Shown: positions 45,152-52,988 of the stretch, one piece after another
How the letters are laid out: every line of letters begins with the position of its first letter
How positions within the stretch are numbered: the first letter of the stretch is position 1
Assembly: GCA_015055655.1 (NCBI GenBank)
Contig: SVHW01000001.1
Coordinates: 203,465 to 267,464, forward strand
Origin: Clostridiales bacterium
Lineage (GTDB): Bacteria; Bacillota; Clostridia; Christensenellales; Borkfalkiaceae
Reading direction: 5' to 3'
DNA: 64,000 nucleotides
Translations under genes and position numbers: made by a program
Notes under the pieces: generated by a model
Seen by the model: the letters and a program-made list of their open reading frames with translations, nothing else
What the model was told of the DNA's origin: nothing
Databases searched by the model: none

Positions 45152-46013
45152 TATCCCTTACCTCCGCCAAATCTTTTTTGAGCTGCGCAATCAACGCTTC
45201 CGCGTTTTGAAACTTCGTTATATCGCGAAGAAACCGCGTGAATTCCAGTTTCAATTCCCTGCCGTACAAATCGCCGTGAAAGCCGTCAAAATACGTTTCC
45301 GTCAATTCTCTTTTCTCGCCAAACGTCGGACGCGCGCCGTAATTGGTAATTCCTTTATACGTTATGCCGTCAATCGTGCTCCGCGTTGCGTAAACCCCTT
45401 TTTTTAAGGAAAATTTATCGCTTGGATAGACAATATTTGCCGTAGGAAAACCCAACGTCTTTCCAACTTGTCTATCCCGTATGACTACCCCCGACAAAAA
45501 GAAACGCTCGCCCAACAGTTCGTTCGCCGTAGAAACGTCGCCTTGTGATAAACAACGTTTTATCGTGGTCGAGCTTATTTTCTCGCCGTTTCTTTGCAAA
45601 AGCTCTACGATTTCAACAGGCACTTGGGTGGCGCATTTTAACGTTTCAGGCGTGCCAGCCGCCCCTTTACCAAAGCGAAAATCGTCCCCACAAATAAAAG
45701 CTTTCGGGGCAAACTTTTCCTCTAATAATCGCGCAAAGCTTTCAGGAGAATAATCTTTTATTTCCTCGAAAGGCAACGTAAGCACGAAATCGACACCCGC
45801 TGCTGAAAAAATATCCAGCCGTTCTTTTTCCGTAAACAGGCTGTTCCCTGTTTTTCCGCCGATAATCGTCATCGCGCCTATCGGCAACGCATACTTTTTC
45901 GCGCGTTCCACCAACGTTTTATGTCCAACGTGCAAGCCGTCAAAACCACCCAGCAGCAGAACGCAACCGCTTTCTATATTCGATTGTCCGTTTTGCCGTA
46001 AGTTCGTCAACAT
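45144..46013 (-). CDS. ribF: Bifunctional riboflavin kinase / FAD synthetase
   Basis: Makes FMN and then FAD. The 289-residue protein has the FAD synthetase domain first (LGGFDGLHVGHKTLVERA near residue 23, CGDDFRFGKGAAG near 110) and the riboflavin kinase domain after about residue 165 (GKTLGFPTANIVYP and the catalytic ETYFDGF segment). It overlaps truB by 7 bases and nfo by 8, so the three are one unit under the pheST T-box. Confidence 0.95.
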   Translation of the reverse strand: MLTNLRQNGQSNIESGCVLLLGGFDGLHVGHKTLVERAKKYALPIGAMTIIGGKTGNSLFTEKERLDIFSAAGVDFVLTLPFEEIKDYSPESFARLLEEKFAPKAFICGDDFRFGKGAAGTPETLKCATQVPVEIVELLQRNGEKISSTTIKRCLSQGDVSTANELLGERFFLSGVVIRDRQVGKTLGFPTANIVYPSDKFSLKKGVYATRSTIDGITYKGITNYGARPTFGEKRELTETYFDGFHGDLYGRELKLEFTRFLRDITKFQNAEALIAQLKKDLAEVRDND

Positions 46014-46888
46014 AATTTCGTCTTTGCCTTTGCTTTGCCGCCTTTCACCTCAGCAAGCCCGTAAAAAATGTCCTCTTTATAAATTTTATACAATCCGTCG
46101 GGCTCGTCTACGTCTATCAATACACCGTTAAAAAAGCGTTCTTCCTTCTTACCCGTCAAACCAAGCGTAGGATACGGCAACGTCGTTTCCGTGGGAATTA
46201 CGTATTTCTCCAATTCTTCCACGGGCAAATCCTTTTCCAAAAGAGAAAACGGAATTGCCTGCCCAATCTCAAAAAAACCACTTTTCGTACGGCGCAAAGC
46301 GCTCATTACAGCGTTCGTCCCCAACTTTTGCGCAATATCCCTTGCCAAAGAACGGATATACGTTCCGCCACCGCAATTGATTTTTATACGGAACGTGCCT
46401 TTCTCCTCCGCCTCACCAAGCATTTCCATACCGAAAATACGCACTTTTTTAGCGGGCAATTCGAAATCGACGCCTGCGCGCGCCAAATCATAACCGCGTT
46501 GTCCGTTGACGTTTTTCGCGCTGTATTTTGGCGGCACTTGCATAATATCCCCGAAAAACGTAGGTAATACGCCTGCAATTTCTTCCGCCGTGGGAATATC
46601 GCCGCCGTACGTCAACATACCCGTACTATCCAAAGTATCGGAAGTTACGCCGAAAGTGAACTCGGCGATATATTCCTTTTCCTTTTCAAGAAAATAATCG
46701 AACAATCTGGCTGCGTTGCCTATACCTACGGGTAATACGCCGCTTGCCAAGGGGTCTAACGTACCCATATGCCCACACGGCGTACCCGTCAGCCATTTGC
46801 ATTTGTTCACGACCGTTCCCGACGTGATACCACTCGGTTTATCCACGTTGAAAAATCCAAGTTTTTGTATTTTACCCGTTCTTTTCAC
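46007..46888 (-). CDS. truB: tRNA pseudouridine55 synthase
   Basis: Makes pseudouridine 55 in the T-loop of tRNAs. The 293-residue protein has GFFNVDKPSGITS near the start, GHMGTLDPLASGVLPVGIG near residue 36 with the catalytic Asp, YIAEFTFGVTSDTLD and GTYIRSLARDIAQKLG. The GTG at 46888 has GGTGG upstream. It lies 11 bases after pheT and overlaps ribF. Confidence 0.96.
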   Translation of the reverse strand: MKRTGKIQKLGFFNVDKPSGITSGTVVNKCKWLTGTPCGHMGTLDPLASGVLPVGIGNAARLFDYFLEKEKEYIAEFTFGVTSDTLDSTGMLTYGGDIPTAEEIAGVLPTFFGDIMQVPPKYSAKNVNGQRGYDLARAGVDFELPAKKVRIFGMEMLGEAEEKGTFRIKINCGGGTYIRSLARDIAQKLGTNAVMSALRRTKSGFFEIGQAIPFSLLEKDLPVEELEKYVIPTETTLPYPTLGLTGKKEERFFNGVLIDVDEPDGLYKIYKEDIFYGLAEVKGGKAKAKTKLC

Positions 46889-46899
46889 GTTTCCACCGC

Positions 46900-49338
46900 T
46901 TAACGAAGCTCGACACCAAGCTTGAATTTAAGATTGCCTAAAATTTTCTTTACAAAATTATCAAGCGTTTCAGGAGTAAACGCCTTTTCCGTTTGACTAT
47001 CCGGCGTAAACGTAAGCGTAAACGCCATACTCTTCTTGCCTTCCGGCACTTGTCCTCCGCGATACACGTCGAAAAGCTTGGCTTCCGTAACGTATTTACA
47101 AGAGTGCATAAGCACCTCTTCGATTTGTCCACAGGTAAGCGTTTCGTCGGCAATGAGCGCCAAATCACGTTTTACCGCAGGGAATTTAGGCAAGTTTTTA
47201 TAACGTACGCTATCGTCCATTTCCGTGGCAAGCGCCGACAAATCCAACTCGCCGAGATATACTTTTTTATCCAACCCCAAATCGTTAGCAATCGCAGGGT
47301 CAAGTTCGCCAAAACAGCCCACGACCACGCCGTTCAAAAGCACTTTTGCTGACACGCCAGGATGCAGATACGATTTTTCCGCACGTTCGTACGTAAACGT
47401 CAAATGGAAAATTTCAGCGATACGTTCTATCGCGCCTTTCATATCGAAGAAATCGTTATTTCCGCCCCAAATACCAAGGACGAGATGTTTGTTTTCGGTG
47501 GGTTGTTCGCTTGCCGCCGTGTTGTTGGGCGTATAGGTGTTTGCCACTTCAAACTGTCTGCCCTCGTCGTTGCCTCGACGGATATTACGTACGGCATTGC
47601 CCAGCATAGACGGAGCAAGGAACGTGCGCATCAGCGAAAGTTCTTCACTGATGGGATTGAGAATTTTCACCGCGTTTCTTTCCGCTGCGTCTTCGGGCAA
47701 TTTCATTAACTCGAAATCCTTAGGCGAATAGAAGGAATAGTTATACGCTTCCGAAAAGCCTTGCGTGCGCAAGAGGTTTTTCAAGTGCAATTCTTTCTTC
47801 TGCTCGTCCGTCAAACCGCCACCTGTAACCTGCGCTTTATCAAGGAAGGTGGGCGTGATATGTTCGTAACCGTACATACGGATAATTTCTTCCGCTAGAT
47901 CGGGATATCCGTCGATATCGTCGCGATATCCGGGGATTTCCACCGTCAGCGTATCGCCGTTTAAAACGGGCTTAAAATTCAATCTCGTCAAAATGTTGAC
48001 GATTTCCTCGTTGGGCACTACGATACCCAAAAGTGCGTTAATTTTCGCTACGCTCGCCGTCATTTTGCGCGGGGTAAGCGAAACGTTACAAACGTCGCGA
48101 CGCATATCCGTTACCTTGCCGCAACCAAGCTGTTCAATCAAGTGCAAGGCTCTCGCCATACCAAAACCGTTGGTGTATGCGTCCACGCCCTTTTCAAAAC
48201 GGGAAGAGGAATCGGACGATTGCCCCAAGGCGCGCGAAGTTTTACGCACGTTATCGCGCGCAAATTTCGCCGATTCGAAAAAGACGTTTTTCGTCGTTTC
48301 TTTAATTTCACTATTTAAGCCGCCCATAATCCCCGCAAGCGCAACGGGTTTCTTCCCGTCGCAAATCACGAGGTTTTCGCTGCTAAGCGTAAATTCCTTT
48401 TCGTCGAGCGTCGTAATTTTTTCTCCGTTTTCCGCACGACGGACGATTATCTTATTCTCCCCGATATCGTCCGCGTCGAACGCGTGCATGGGTTGCCCCA
48501 TTTCCAATAAAACGAAGTTCGTAATATCAACAATAGGCGAAATGGAACGAATCCCAGAAAGCGCCAAACGTTTCCGCATCCAAGCAGGAGAAACGCCGCC
48601 TTGAACGTTTTCAACGTAATGCCCTACGTATCTGGGACATAAGTCGGGCGCGAGCACTTCCACGTCGATGCTCTTTGCGCTCGTTTCTTTTTCCGTATAA
48701 GAATAATCGGGTTCTTTAAAAGGTTTTTGGATAACAGCCGCCACTTCGCGCGCAATGCCCACGATACATTGACAATCGGGGCGGTTTGCCGTAACGGAAA
48801 TATCGAAAATCCAATCGTCTAACCCAACGACTTTTCTAATATCCTCCCCGATAGGCGTATCTTTATCTAAATCCAACAGCCCGTTGACTTCCGCGCCGGG
48901 ATAGAAATCGTCGTTGATACCCAGCTCTTCCCCAGAACAAAGCATACCAAACGATTCTACGCCGCGCAGTTTTCCTTTTTTGATTTTCTTCACCGCGTCG
49001 GGATTTTTCTCCAATACCGCAGGGTTGCTTTCCACCACCGTCGAGCCGTCCAACGCGCAAGGCGTTTTCATCCCCACGTACACGTTCGGCGCACCCGTAA
49101 CGATTTGCAAATCCCTGCCGTATTCTTCCCCGCAATCCACCACGCAAATTTGCATATGGTCGCTGTCGGGATGGGGCGTCAGCGCTTTTACTTCGCCTAC
49201 GACAACACGGCTGATTTTGTCGCCAAGATAAGACAATTCTTCTACTTCAAAACCACAGGAAAAGAGCTTTTCAGCAAGTTCCTCTGCGGTCATATTGATA
49301 TCTACGTAATCTTTTAACCAACTGAAAGGTGCTTTCAT
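46900..49338 (-). CDS. pheT: Phenylalanyl-tRNA synthetase beta subunit
   Basis: Beta chain of the alpha2-beta2 PheRS. The 812-residue protein has the N-terminal tRNA-binding (EMAP-like) domain near residues 40-155 (VVGEVKALTPHPDSDHMQIC), the B3/B4 editing region, the B5 domain, a catalytic-like fold and a C-terminal ferredoxin-fold anticodon-binding domain (FPAVKRDLALIADE). AAGGAGAG precedes the ATG. It follows pheS by 12 bases. Confidence 0.97.
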   Translation of the reverse strand: MKAPFSWLKDYVDINMTAEELAEKLFSCGFEVEELSYLGDKISRVVVGEVKALTPHPDSDHMQICVVDCGEEYGRDLQIVTGAPNVYVGMKTPCALDGSTVVESNPAVLEKNPDAVKKIKKGKLRGVESFGMLCSGEELGINDDFYPGAEVNGLLDLDKDTPIGEDIRKVVGLDDWIFDISVTANRPDCQCIVGIAREVAAVIQKPFKEPDYSYTEKETSAKSIDVEVLAPDLCPRYVGHYVENVQGGVSPAWMRKRLALSGIRSISPIVDITNFVLLEMGQPMHAFDADDIGENKIIVRRAENGEKITTLDEKEFTLSSENLVICDGKKPVALAGIMGGLNSEIKETTKNVFFESAKFARDNVRKTSRALGQSSDSSSRFEKGVDAYTNGFGMARALHLIEQLGCGKVTDMRRDVCNVSLTPRKMTASVAKINALLGIVVPNEEIVNILTRLNFKPVLNGDTLTVEIPGYRDDIDGYPDLAEEIIRMYGYEHITPTFLDKAQVTGGGLTDEQKKELHLKNLLRTQGFSEAYNYSFYSPKDFELMKLPEDAAERNAVKILNPISEELSLMRTFLAPSMLGNAVRNIRRGNDEGRQFEVANTYTPNNTAASEQPTENKHLVLGIWGGNNDFFDMKGAIERIAEIFHLTFTYERAEKSYLHPGVSAKVLLNGVVVGCFGELDPAIANDLGLDKKVYLGELDLSALATEMDDSVRYKNLPKFPAVKRDLALIADETLTCGQIEEVLMHSCKYVTEAKLFDVYRGGQVPEGKKSMAFTLTFTPDSQTEKAFTPETLDNFVKKILGNLKFKLGVELR

Positions 49339-49350
49339 CGTCTTCTCTCC

Positions 49351-50364
49351 TTAATCTTCAAATTGTTCTAAAAACCGCGTATCGTTTTCAAACAACGTTT
49401 TGATATTGTTGATGCCGTATTTCAGCATTGCGATACGTTCGATACCCATACCAAACGCAAAACCCGTATATTCGTCAGGGTCAACGTTACAGTTTTCCAA
49501 AACGCGTCTATTGACCATGCCTGCGCCAAGCACTTCTATCCAACCCGTGCCCTTGCAAAGACGACAACCCTTGCCGCCGCATTCCGAACAGCTTAAATCC
49601 ACCTCTACACTCGGTTCGGTAAACGGGAAATAGGACGGGCGTAAGCGTACTTTCGTCGAATCGGTAAACATTTTCTTCGCAAACTCCGCAAGCATACCTT
49701 GCAAATCGCAAAGCGTGATGCCTTTATCTACGACCAGCCCTTCCATTTGGTGGAACATAGGCGAGTGCGTAGCGTCGTCGTCCGAACGGAATACCCTGCC
49801 CGGCGACAAAATTTTAATGGGCGGCGTTTCCTTTTCCATTACGCGGATTTGCCCTGCCGACGTTTGCGTACGAAGGAGCAAATTATCCGCAAGATAGAAG
49901 GTGTCTTGCATATCCCTTGCAGGGTGGTCTTTAGGGGTATTCAATGCCGTGAAATTGTAATAATCCGTTTCGATTTCCGGCCCTTCAAACACCTTAAATC
50001 CCATACCGGCAAAAATATCGATAAGTTCGTTCTTTACCAGCGTAATGGGGTGCAATGCCCCTGCCTTATACTTTTTACCCGGCATAGAAATATCAATACG
50101 TTCTTTCGCGTACTTTTCTTCCATTTCCATTTTACGTACAACGAGCGCGCGCGCCTCGAATTTTTCTTCCATACCTTGCTTAAATTCGTTGACGATTTTA
50201 CCAAAAGCCGGTCGGTCCTCTTTTGCTAAATCTTTCATCCCACTCATAATGCCTTTCAGCTCCGTTTGGAAGCGAACTTTCAGTTCGTATAAGGCCCTAC
50301 CCGTTTGCGTTTGTTCCATTGCGGTTTCTATCTCTTTCCGCAACGCTTCAATTTTTTCTTTCAT
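49351..50364 (-). CDS. pheS: Phenylalanyl-tRNA synthetase alpha subunit
   Basis: Catalytic alpha chain of PheRS. The 337-residue protein has the N-terminal coiled coil ([16 protein letters not shown]), class II motif 2 with [18 protein letters not shown] and [20 protein letters not shown], and motif 3 [17 protein letters not shown]. The ATG at 50364 has AAGGAG upstream; a longer frame runs back through the T-box and is rejected. Expression is controlled by the T-box leader immediately upstream. Confidence 0.97.
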   Translation of the reverse strand: MKEKIEALRKEIETAMEQTQTGRALYELKVRFQTELKGIMSGMKDLAKEDRPAFGKIVNEFKQGMEEKFEARALVVRKMEMEEKYAKERIDISMPGKKYKAGALHPITLVKNELIDIFAGMGFKVFEGPEIETDYYNFTALNTPKDHPARDMQDTFYLADNLLLRTQTSAGQIRVMEKETPPIKILSPGRVFRSDDDATHSPMFHQMEGLVVDKGITLCDLQGMLAEFAKKMFTDSTKVRLRPSYFPFTEPSVEVDLSCSECGGKGCRLCKGTGWIEVLGAGMVNRRVLENCNVDPDEYTGFAFGMGIERIAMLKYGINNIKTLFENDTRFLEQFED

Positions 50365-50393
50365 TATAAACTCCTTAAAAGTTATGTAGCTAT

Positions 50394-50660
50394 AAAAAAC
50401 GCCCTGCACGCTTATAAAGCGTGCAGGGCGAATAAACTCCGCTGTACCACCTGCGTTCACGCGAAATACTATTCGCGCCTTATTTACACGCCGTTACGCC
50501 GCGCTTACGTTTCTCCCTACCCCCCGAAATGGGCTCAAAAGAACAGCTCCCAAGTGAAATGGTCGTCTTTCCGTTTCCCCACGCCTTTCAGCCTACGGGC
50601 ATGGTCTCTTTGGAAAACGTAACGAAATACGCCTACTTTTTCATCGCCTTTATTTGTATT
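50394..50660 (-). promoter_or_regulatory. T-box leader (tRNA-Phe specific) of pheST
   Basis: All parts are visible on the minus strand: stem I with AGTA and AGAGA-type bulges, the distal GCTGAAAGGC loop, the specifier UUC (50556-50558) in the context CATTTCACTTGGGAGC, the T-box core AACGCAGGTGGTACAGCGG (50439-50457) and a terminator (stem 50400-50430, then TTTTTT). UUC is a Phe codon. Uncharged tRNA-Phe should stabilise the antiterminator and allow transcription of pheS-pheT-truB-ribF-nfo. This fills the gap between mscL and pheS. Confidence 0.95.
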
Positions 50661-50697
50661 TGCGTATCCTTTTTAAGAATACTCGTTTCGTTTTAAT

Positions 50698-51309
50698 TTA
50701 TGTTTGTTTTAACAAATCGCGAATTTCTTCCAACAATTTGGTATTTGCCATTGCTTTTTCTTCCGCAATGCGCGCTTCTTCCGCCGCTTTTGCCGCTGCT
50801 TCTGCTGCCGCCGCTTCTTCCGCCGCTTTCTTTTCCGCTACGCGTTCAGCATAAATTGCCAAAGCGTCGTCCCAAGAACAACCATTTTCTTTGCGGATTT
50901 TCTTCACTTCTTTCTTAATCGATTTCGCATCTTCGCCAAACGCGTCTTCCTTCGCTTTTGCAATTCTGTTCATCGTGCGTACAATCATAAACAGAACGAA
51001 CGCAATCAACAAGAAGTTGATAATTGCGCTGATAAACGCACCCCAATCGATATAGATGGATTTCGTAAGGTCAATTACTCCATCCGTATAAACGGGGTCG
51101 CCTAAGAACGTAACTGCATTTTCCAAACCGTTATCCCCAACAAAGAGCGCGATAATCCAGTTGATAATCGGTTTGAGGATAAAATTGCTCAATCCGTTTA
51201 CGATAGCGGTAAACGCGCCGCCTATAATAACACCGACAGCCATGTCCAACACGTTGCCACGCGTGATGAACTTCTTAAATTCGCCAAAAAAGTTCTTAAT
51301 ACGTTTCAT
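50698..51309 (-). CDS. mscL: Large-conductance mechanosensitive channel
   Basis: Pore that opens under high membrane tension to release solutes in hypoosmotic shock. The first 130 residues are a standard MscL (GNVLDMAVGVIIGGAFTAIV, and the second helix ISAIINFLLIAFVLFMIV). After that comes an extension of about 70 residues, a Lys/Glu/Ala-rich coiled coil with an alanine-rich stretch around 160-180, making the protein 203 residues instead of about 130-150. It has a near-consensus promoter of its own. Confidence 0.93.
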   Translation of the reverse strand: MKRIKNFFGEFKKFITRGNVLDMAVGVIIGGAFTAIVNGLSNFILKPIINWIIALFVGDNGLENAVTFLGDPVYTDGVIDLTKSIYIDWGAFISAIINFLLIAFVLFMIVRTMNRIAKAKEDAFGEDAKSIKKEVKKIRKENGCSWDDALAIYAERVAEKKAAEEAAAAEAAAKAAEEARIAEEKAMANTKLLEEIRDLLKQT

Positions 51310-51340
51310 AACAAAGTACTTCCTTTGTTTTATTTCTTCT

Positions 51341-51370
51341 ATTATACAATAGAAAAGAAGATATTGTCAA
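51341..51370 (-). promoter_or_regulatory. Strong promoter of mscL with overlapping palindrome
   Basis: Perfect consensus hexamers TTGACA (51365-51370) and TATAAT (51341-51346) are spaced by 18 bases on the minus strand. A palindrome, TTCTATT-GTAT-AATAGAA, covers the -10, which would suit a repressor site. Confidence 0.88.
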
Positions 51371-51382
51371 GAATTTTTACAG

Positions 51383-51407
51383 GAAAAAAGAAGGCTTTCG
51401 CCCTCTT
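51383..51407 (-). terminator. Terminator after the small coat-like genes
   Basis: On the minus strand AAGAGGGC and GCCTTCTT pair around a GAAA loop and are followed by TTTTTT. It lies 18 bases after the 51426-51641 gene and ends that unit before the mscL promoter. Confidence 0.88.
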
Positions 51408-51425
51408 TTCGTACTGTTTTTTATT

Positions 51426-51641
51426 TTATTGTTCTCTCTCAACGTCTTTTAATAAATCTTTCACGAAAAATAAATCTTCACACGTTTGTTCTATTAAAAG
51501 CAGCAACCTTTTTCTTATCTCTCGTTTTTCCGCGCGTTCCGCCGCAAAAACGTATACCTGCAATAATGTTTTTTGCATTAAATAAGCGTCGGTAATACTG
51601 TCTTTTTCATTGAGCGTGATTTCTCTTTTTTCAAGTTTCAT
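51426..51641 (-). CDS. Small helical protein, possibly coat-associated (CotF-like)
   Basis: A 71-residue protein, all helical by composition. Its pattern LNEKDSITDAYLMQKTLLQVYVFAAER resembles the first helices of CotF-type spore coat proteins (ferritin-like), in which xxEKDxxTDxLxxQK is followed by a tyrosine. The match is short and only suggestive. GGAGG lies before the ATG, which is 11 bases inside the preceding gene, so the two are translated together. Confidence 0.65.
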   Translation of the reverse strand: MKLEKREITLNEKDSITDAYLMQKTLLQVYVFAAERAEKREIRKRLLLLIEQTCEDLFFVKDLLKDVEREQ

Positions 51642-51873
51642 CGTCTTCCTCCGCTTTTTCTCCCTTTTTTTTATTCTTCTTGTCCCCGTATAATAACGTC
51701 TGCAACGAAATTTTTTGTTCCTCGTGCCTACACGCCAATTGCTCCATCGCCTTTGCAAGCGACGTATCCGTTAACAGGCGAGAATATATCCTCGCTTTTT
51801 TCTCCGCAATATTTACAACGGAAAGCGCGCTTTTTAAAGCGTCTTCTTCTGTTTGCGTCGTCGTATCGTCCAT
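51631..51873 (-). CDS. Small helical protein of unknown function
   Basis: An 80-residue protein with an acidic start (MDDTTTQTEEDALKSAL), a central helix pair and a Lys-rich tail (GDKKNKKKGEKAEE). I recognise no family. The pattern NIAEKKARIYSRLL and LACRHEEQKISLQTLL is reminiscent of ferritin-like helical bundles. Its ribosome binding site GGGGAGG lies inside the right arm of a terminator-like stem (51877-51925), so initiation may be conditional. It overlaps the coat-like gene after it. Confidence 0.65.
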   Translation of the reverse strand: MDDTTTQTEEDALKSALSVVNIAEKKARIYSRLLTDTSLAKAMEQLACRHEEQKISLQTLLYGDKKNKKKGEKAEEDDET

Positions 51874-51876
51874 AAA

Positions 51877-51925
51877 AAAACCTCCCCGTATCTTACACAA
51901 AGTTTGCGTGTCGCGGGAAGGTTTT
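51877..51925 (-). promoter_or_regulatory. Hairpin that joins the nth terminator to the next ribosome binding site
   Basis: AAAACCTTCCCG and CGGGGAGGTTTT (minus strand) form a long stem with one mismatch around a 25-base loop that itself can form ACAC/GTGT pairs. A T run follows and then, without a gap, the ATG of the next gene. The same sequence therefore acts as a terminator-like stem and contains the GGAGG of the 80-residue protein. Confidence 0.65.
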
Positions 51926-51932
51926 ATACCCT

Positions 51933-52577
51933 TTATTCCGTTTTATTCCTTGTTTTTTTTGCGTAATCGCATATCTCTTGCAATAGGCAATTTTCACAAT
52001 CGGGCTTGCGAGAGTGGCAAATTTTTCTGCCGTGCCAAATCAACCAATGATGCGCCTTCGACCAATCTTCTTTAGGTATCGCTTTTTGCAGCCCTTCTTC
52101 CACTTTCAACGGCGTATTGCCTTTTGCAAGCCCCAAACGGTTGCTCACGCGAAAAACGTGTGTATCCACGGCGATAGCGTCGCCTCCGAACGCCACCGAA
52201 TACACGACGTTTGCCGTCTTTTTTCCAACGCCTGCAAGCGAAGTGAGTTCCTCTATCGTATCGGGCACTTCGCCGCCGTGTTTTTCTAAAATATCTTTCG
52301 ACGCAGACAAGATGTGTTCCGCTTTCATACGATAAAATCCGCAAGAAAAAATATAGCTTTCCAATTCTTTTTGAGAAAGCGTTATCATCTTTTGCGGCGT
52401 ATTATACTGTTCAAAAAGCACCGCTGTTACCTTATTAACACGCTCGTCCGTGCATTGTGCCGACAACACCACCGCCACCAGCAACTCGTACGGAGAAGTA
52501 TACCGCAACGCAGGTTTTGCGTCTTTATAGCGTTCCCCTAATAAATCCAACGCCTTTTTCTTGTCCACTACTTTCAT
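51933..52577 (-). CDS. nth: Endonuclease III
   Basis: DNA glycosylase/AP lyase for oxidised pyrimidines. The 214-residue protein has LLVAVVLSAQCTDERVN near residue 33, the helix-hairpin-helix LAGVGKKTANVVYS with catalytic Lys near 120, and VDTHVFRVSNRLGL with catalytic Asp near 140. The C-terminal 4Fe-4S ligands are CHSRKPDCENCLLQEIC. The ATG has no ribosome binding site, and the predicted transcription start falls on or next to it, so the mRNA may be leaderless. Confidence 0.95.
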   Translation of the reverse strand: MKVVDKKKALDLLGERYKDAKPALRYTSPYELLVAVVLSAQCTDERVNKVTAVLFEQYNTPQKMITLSQKELESYIFSCGFYRMKAEHILSASKDILEKHGGEVPDTIEELTSLAGVGKKTANVVYSVAFGGDAIAVDTHVFRVSNRLGLAKGNTPLKVEEGLQKAIPKEDWSKAHHWLIWHGRKICHSRKPDCENCLLQEICDYAKKTRNKTE

Positions 52578-52583
52578 AATTAC

Positions 52584-52612
52584 AGTATAGCATACTTTTT
52601 CCCGTTTTGCAA
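52584..52612 (-). promoter_or_regulatory. Sigma-A promoter of nth
   Basis: TTGCAA (52607-52612) and TATACT (52584-52589) on the minus strand are spaced by 17 bases, with TG in the extended -10 position. The A of the nth ATG (52577) is the seventh base after the -10. Confidence 0.85.
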
Positions 52613-52623
52613 TCGCCTTGCAT

Positions 52624-52653
52624 AAAAAAACGAGAGCTGTTTTTCGCCCCCGT
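52624..52653 (-). terminator. Terminator of the DUF3343 gene
   Basis: ACGGGGGC pairs with GCTCTCGT (two G-T pairs) and is followed by seven T on the minus strand. It lies 9 bases after the DUF3343 stop and just before the nth promoter. Confidence 0.82.
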
Positions 52654-52661
52654 TCTTTTCG

Positions 52662-52922
52662 TCAAATTCTATACGGAAAAACCGTTACTTTCCCATTGAC
52701 AAAATCCATTTTATAAAAGCCTTTAAACGTCGAATAACCGTTTGTCTTTACCAATGCTTGCGCCCTCGTATAATAACGCGCGTCGAATTTTACGCATAAT
52801 CCGCAACCGATTTTCGCCTCCTTGGGCGTGGGCATCGTCGTCGCCGGTACGCCGTAATAATTGAGTCTTTGTCCGTAGTCAAGGCTTTGCGCCCGCGAAC
52901 GGAACACCGCCAACAGTATCAT
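52662..52922 (-). CDS. DUF3343 family protein (putative Se/S carrier-like)
   Basis: An 86-residue protein with the DUF3343 pattern: an initial strand ending in FRSRAQSLDY, then GVPATTMPTPKEAKIGCGLCVKF, where Cys in GCGLCVKF is the conserved redox or carrier cysteine. Such proteins occur next to YedF/YedE-type selenium genes and class V aminotransferases, and have been proposed to carry sulfur or selenium. Here it is divergent from an EF2568-type aminotransferase with only 66 bases between them. Role in selenium is inference; no selD, selA or yedE is present in the window. Confidence 0.85.
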   Translation of the reverse strand: MILLAVFRSRAQSLDYGQRLNYYGVPATTMPTPKEAKIGCGLCVKFDARYYTRAQALVKTNGYSTFKGFYKMDFVNGKVTVFPYRI

Positions 52923-52988
52923 ATGTCATACGCTCCTTTTTTGGGGAATACTATATTTTATGAATCCCGTCAAAAAAGAGGTGCTATA

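Noticed and set aside
50365-50460. Upstream extension of pheS to 50460
   Set aside because: It would translate through the T-box terminator and antiterminator; the ATG at 50364 has a clear AAGGAG.
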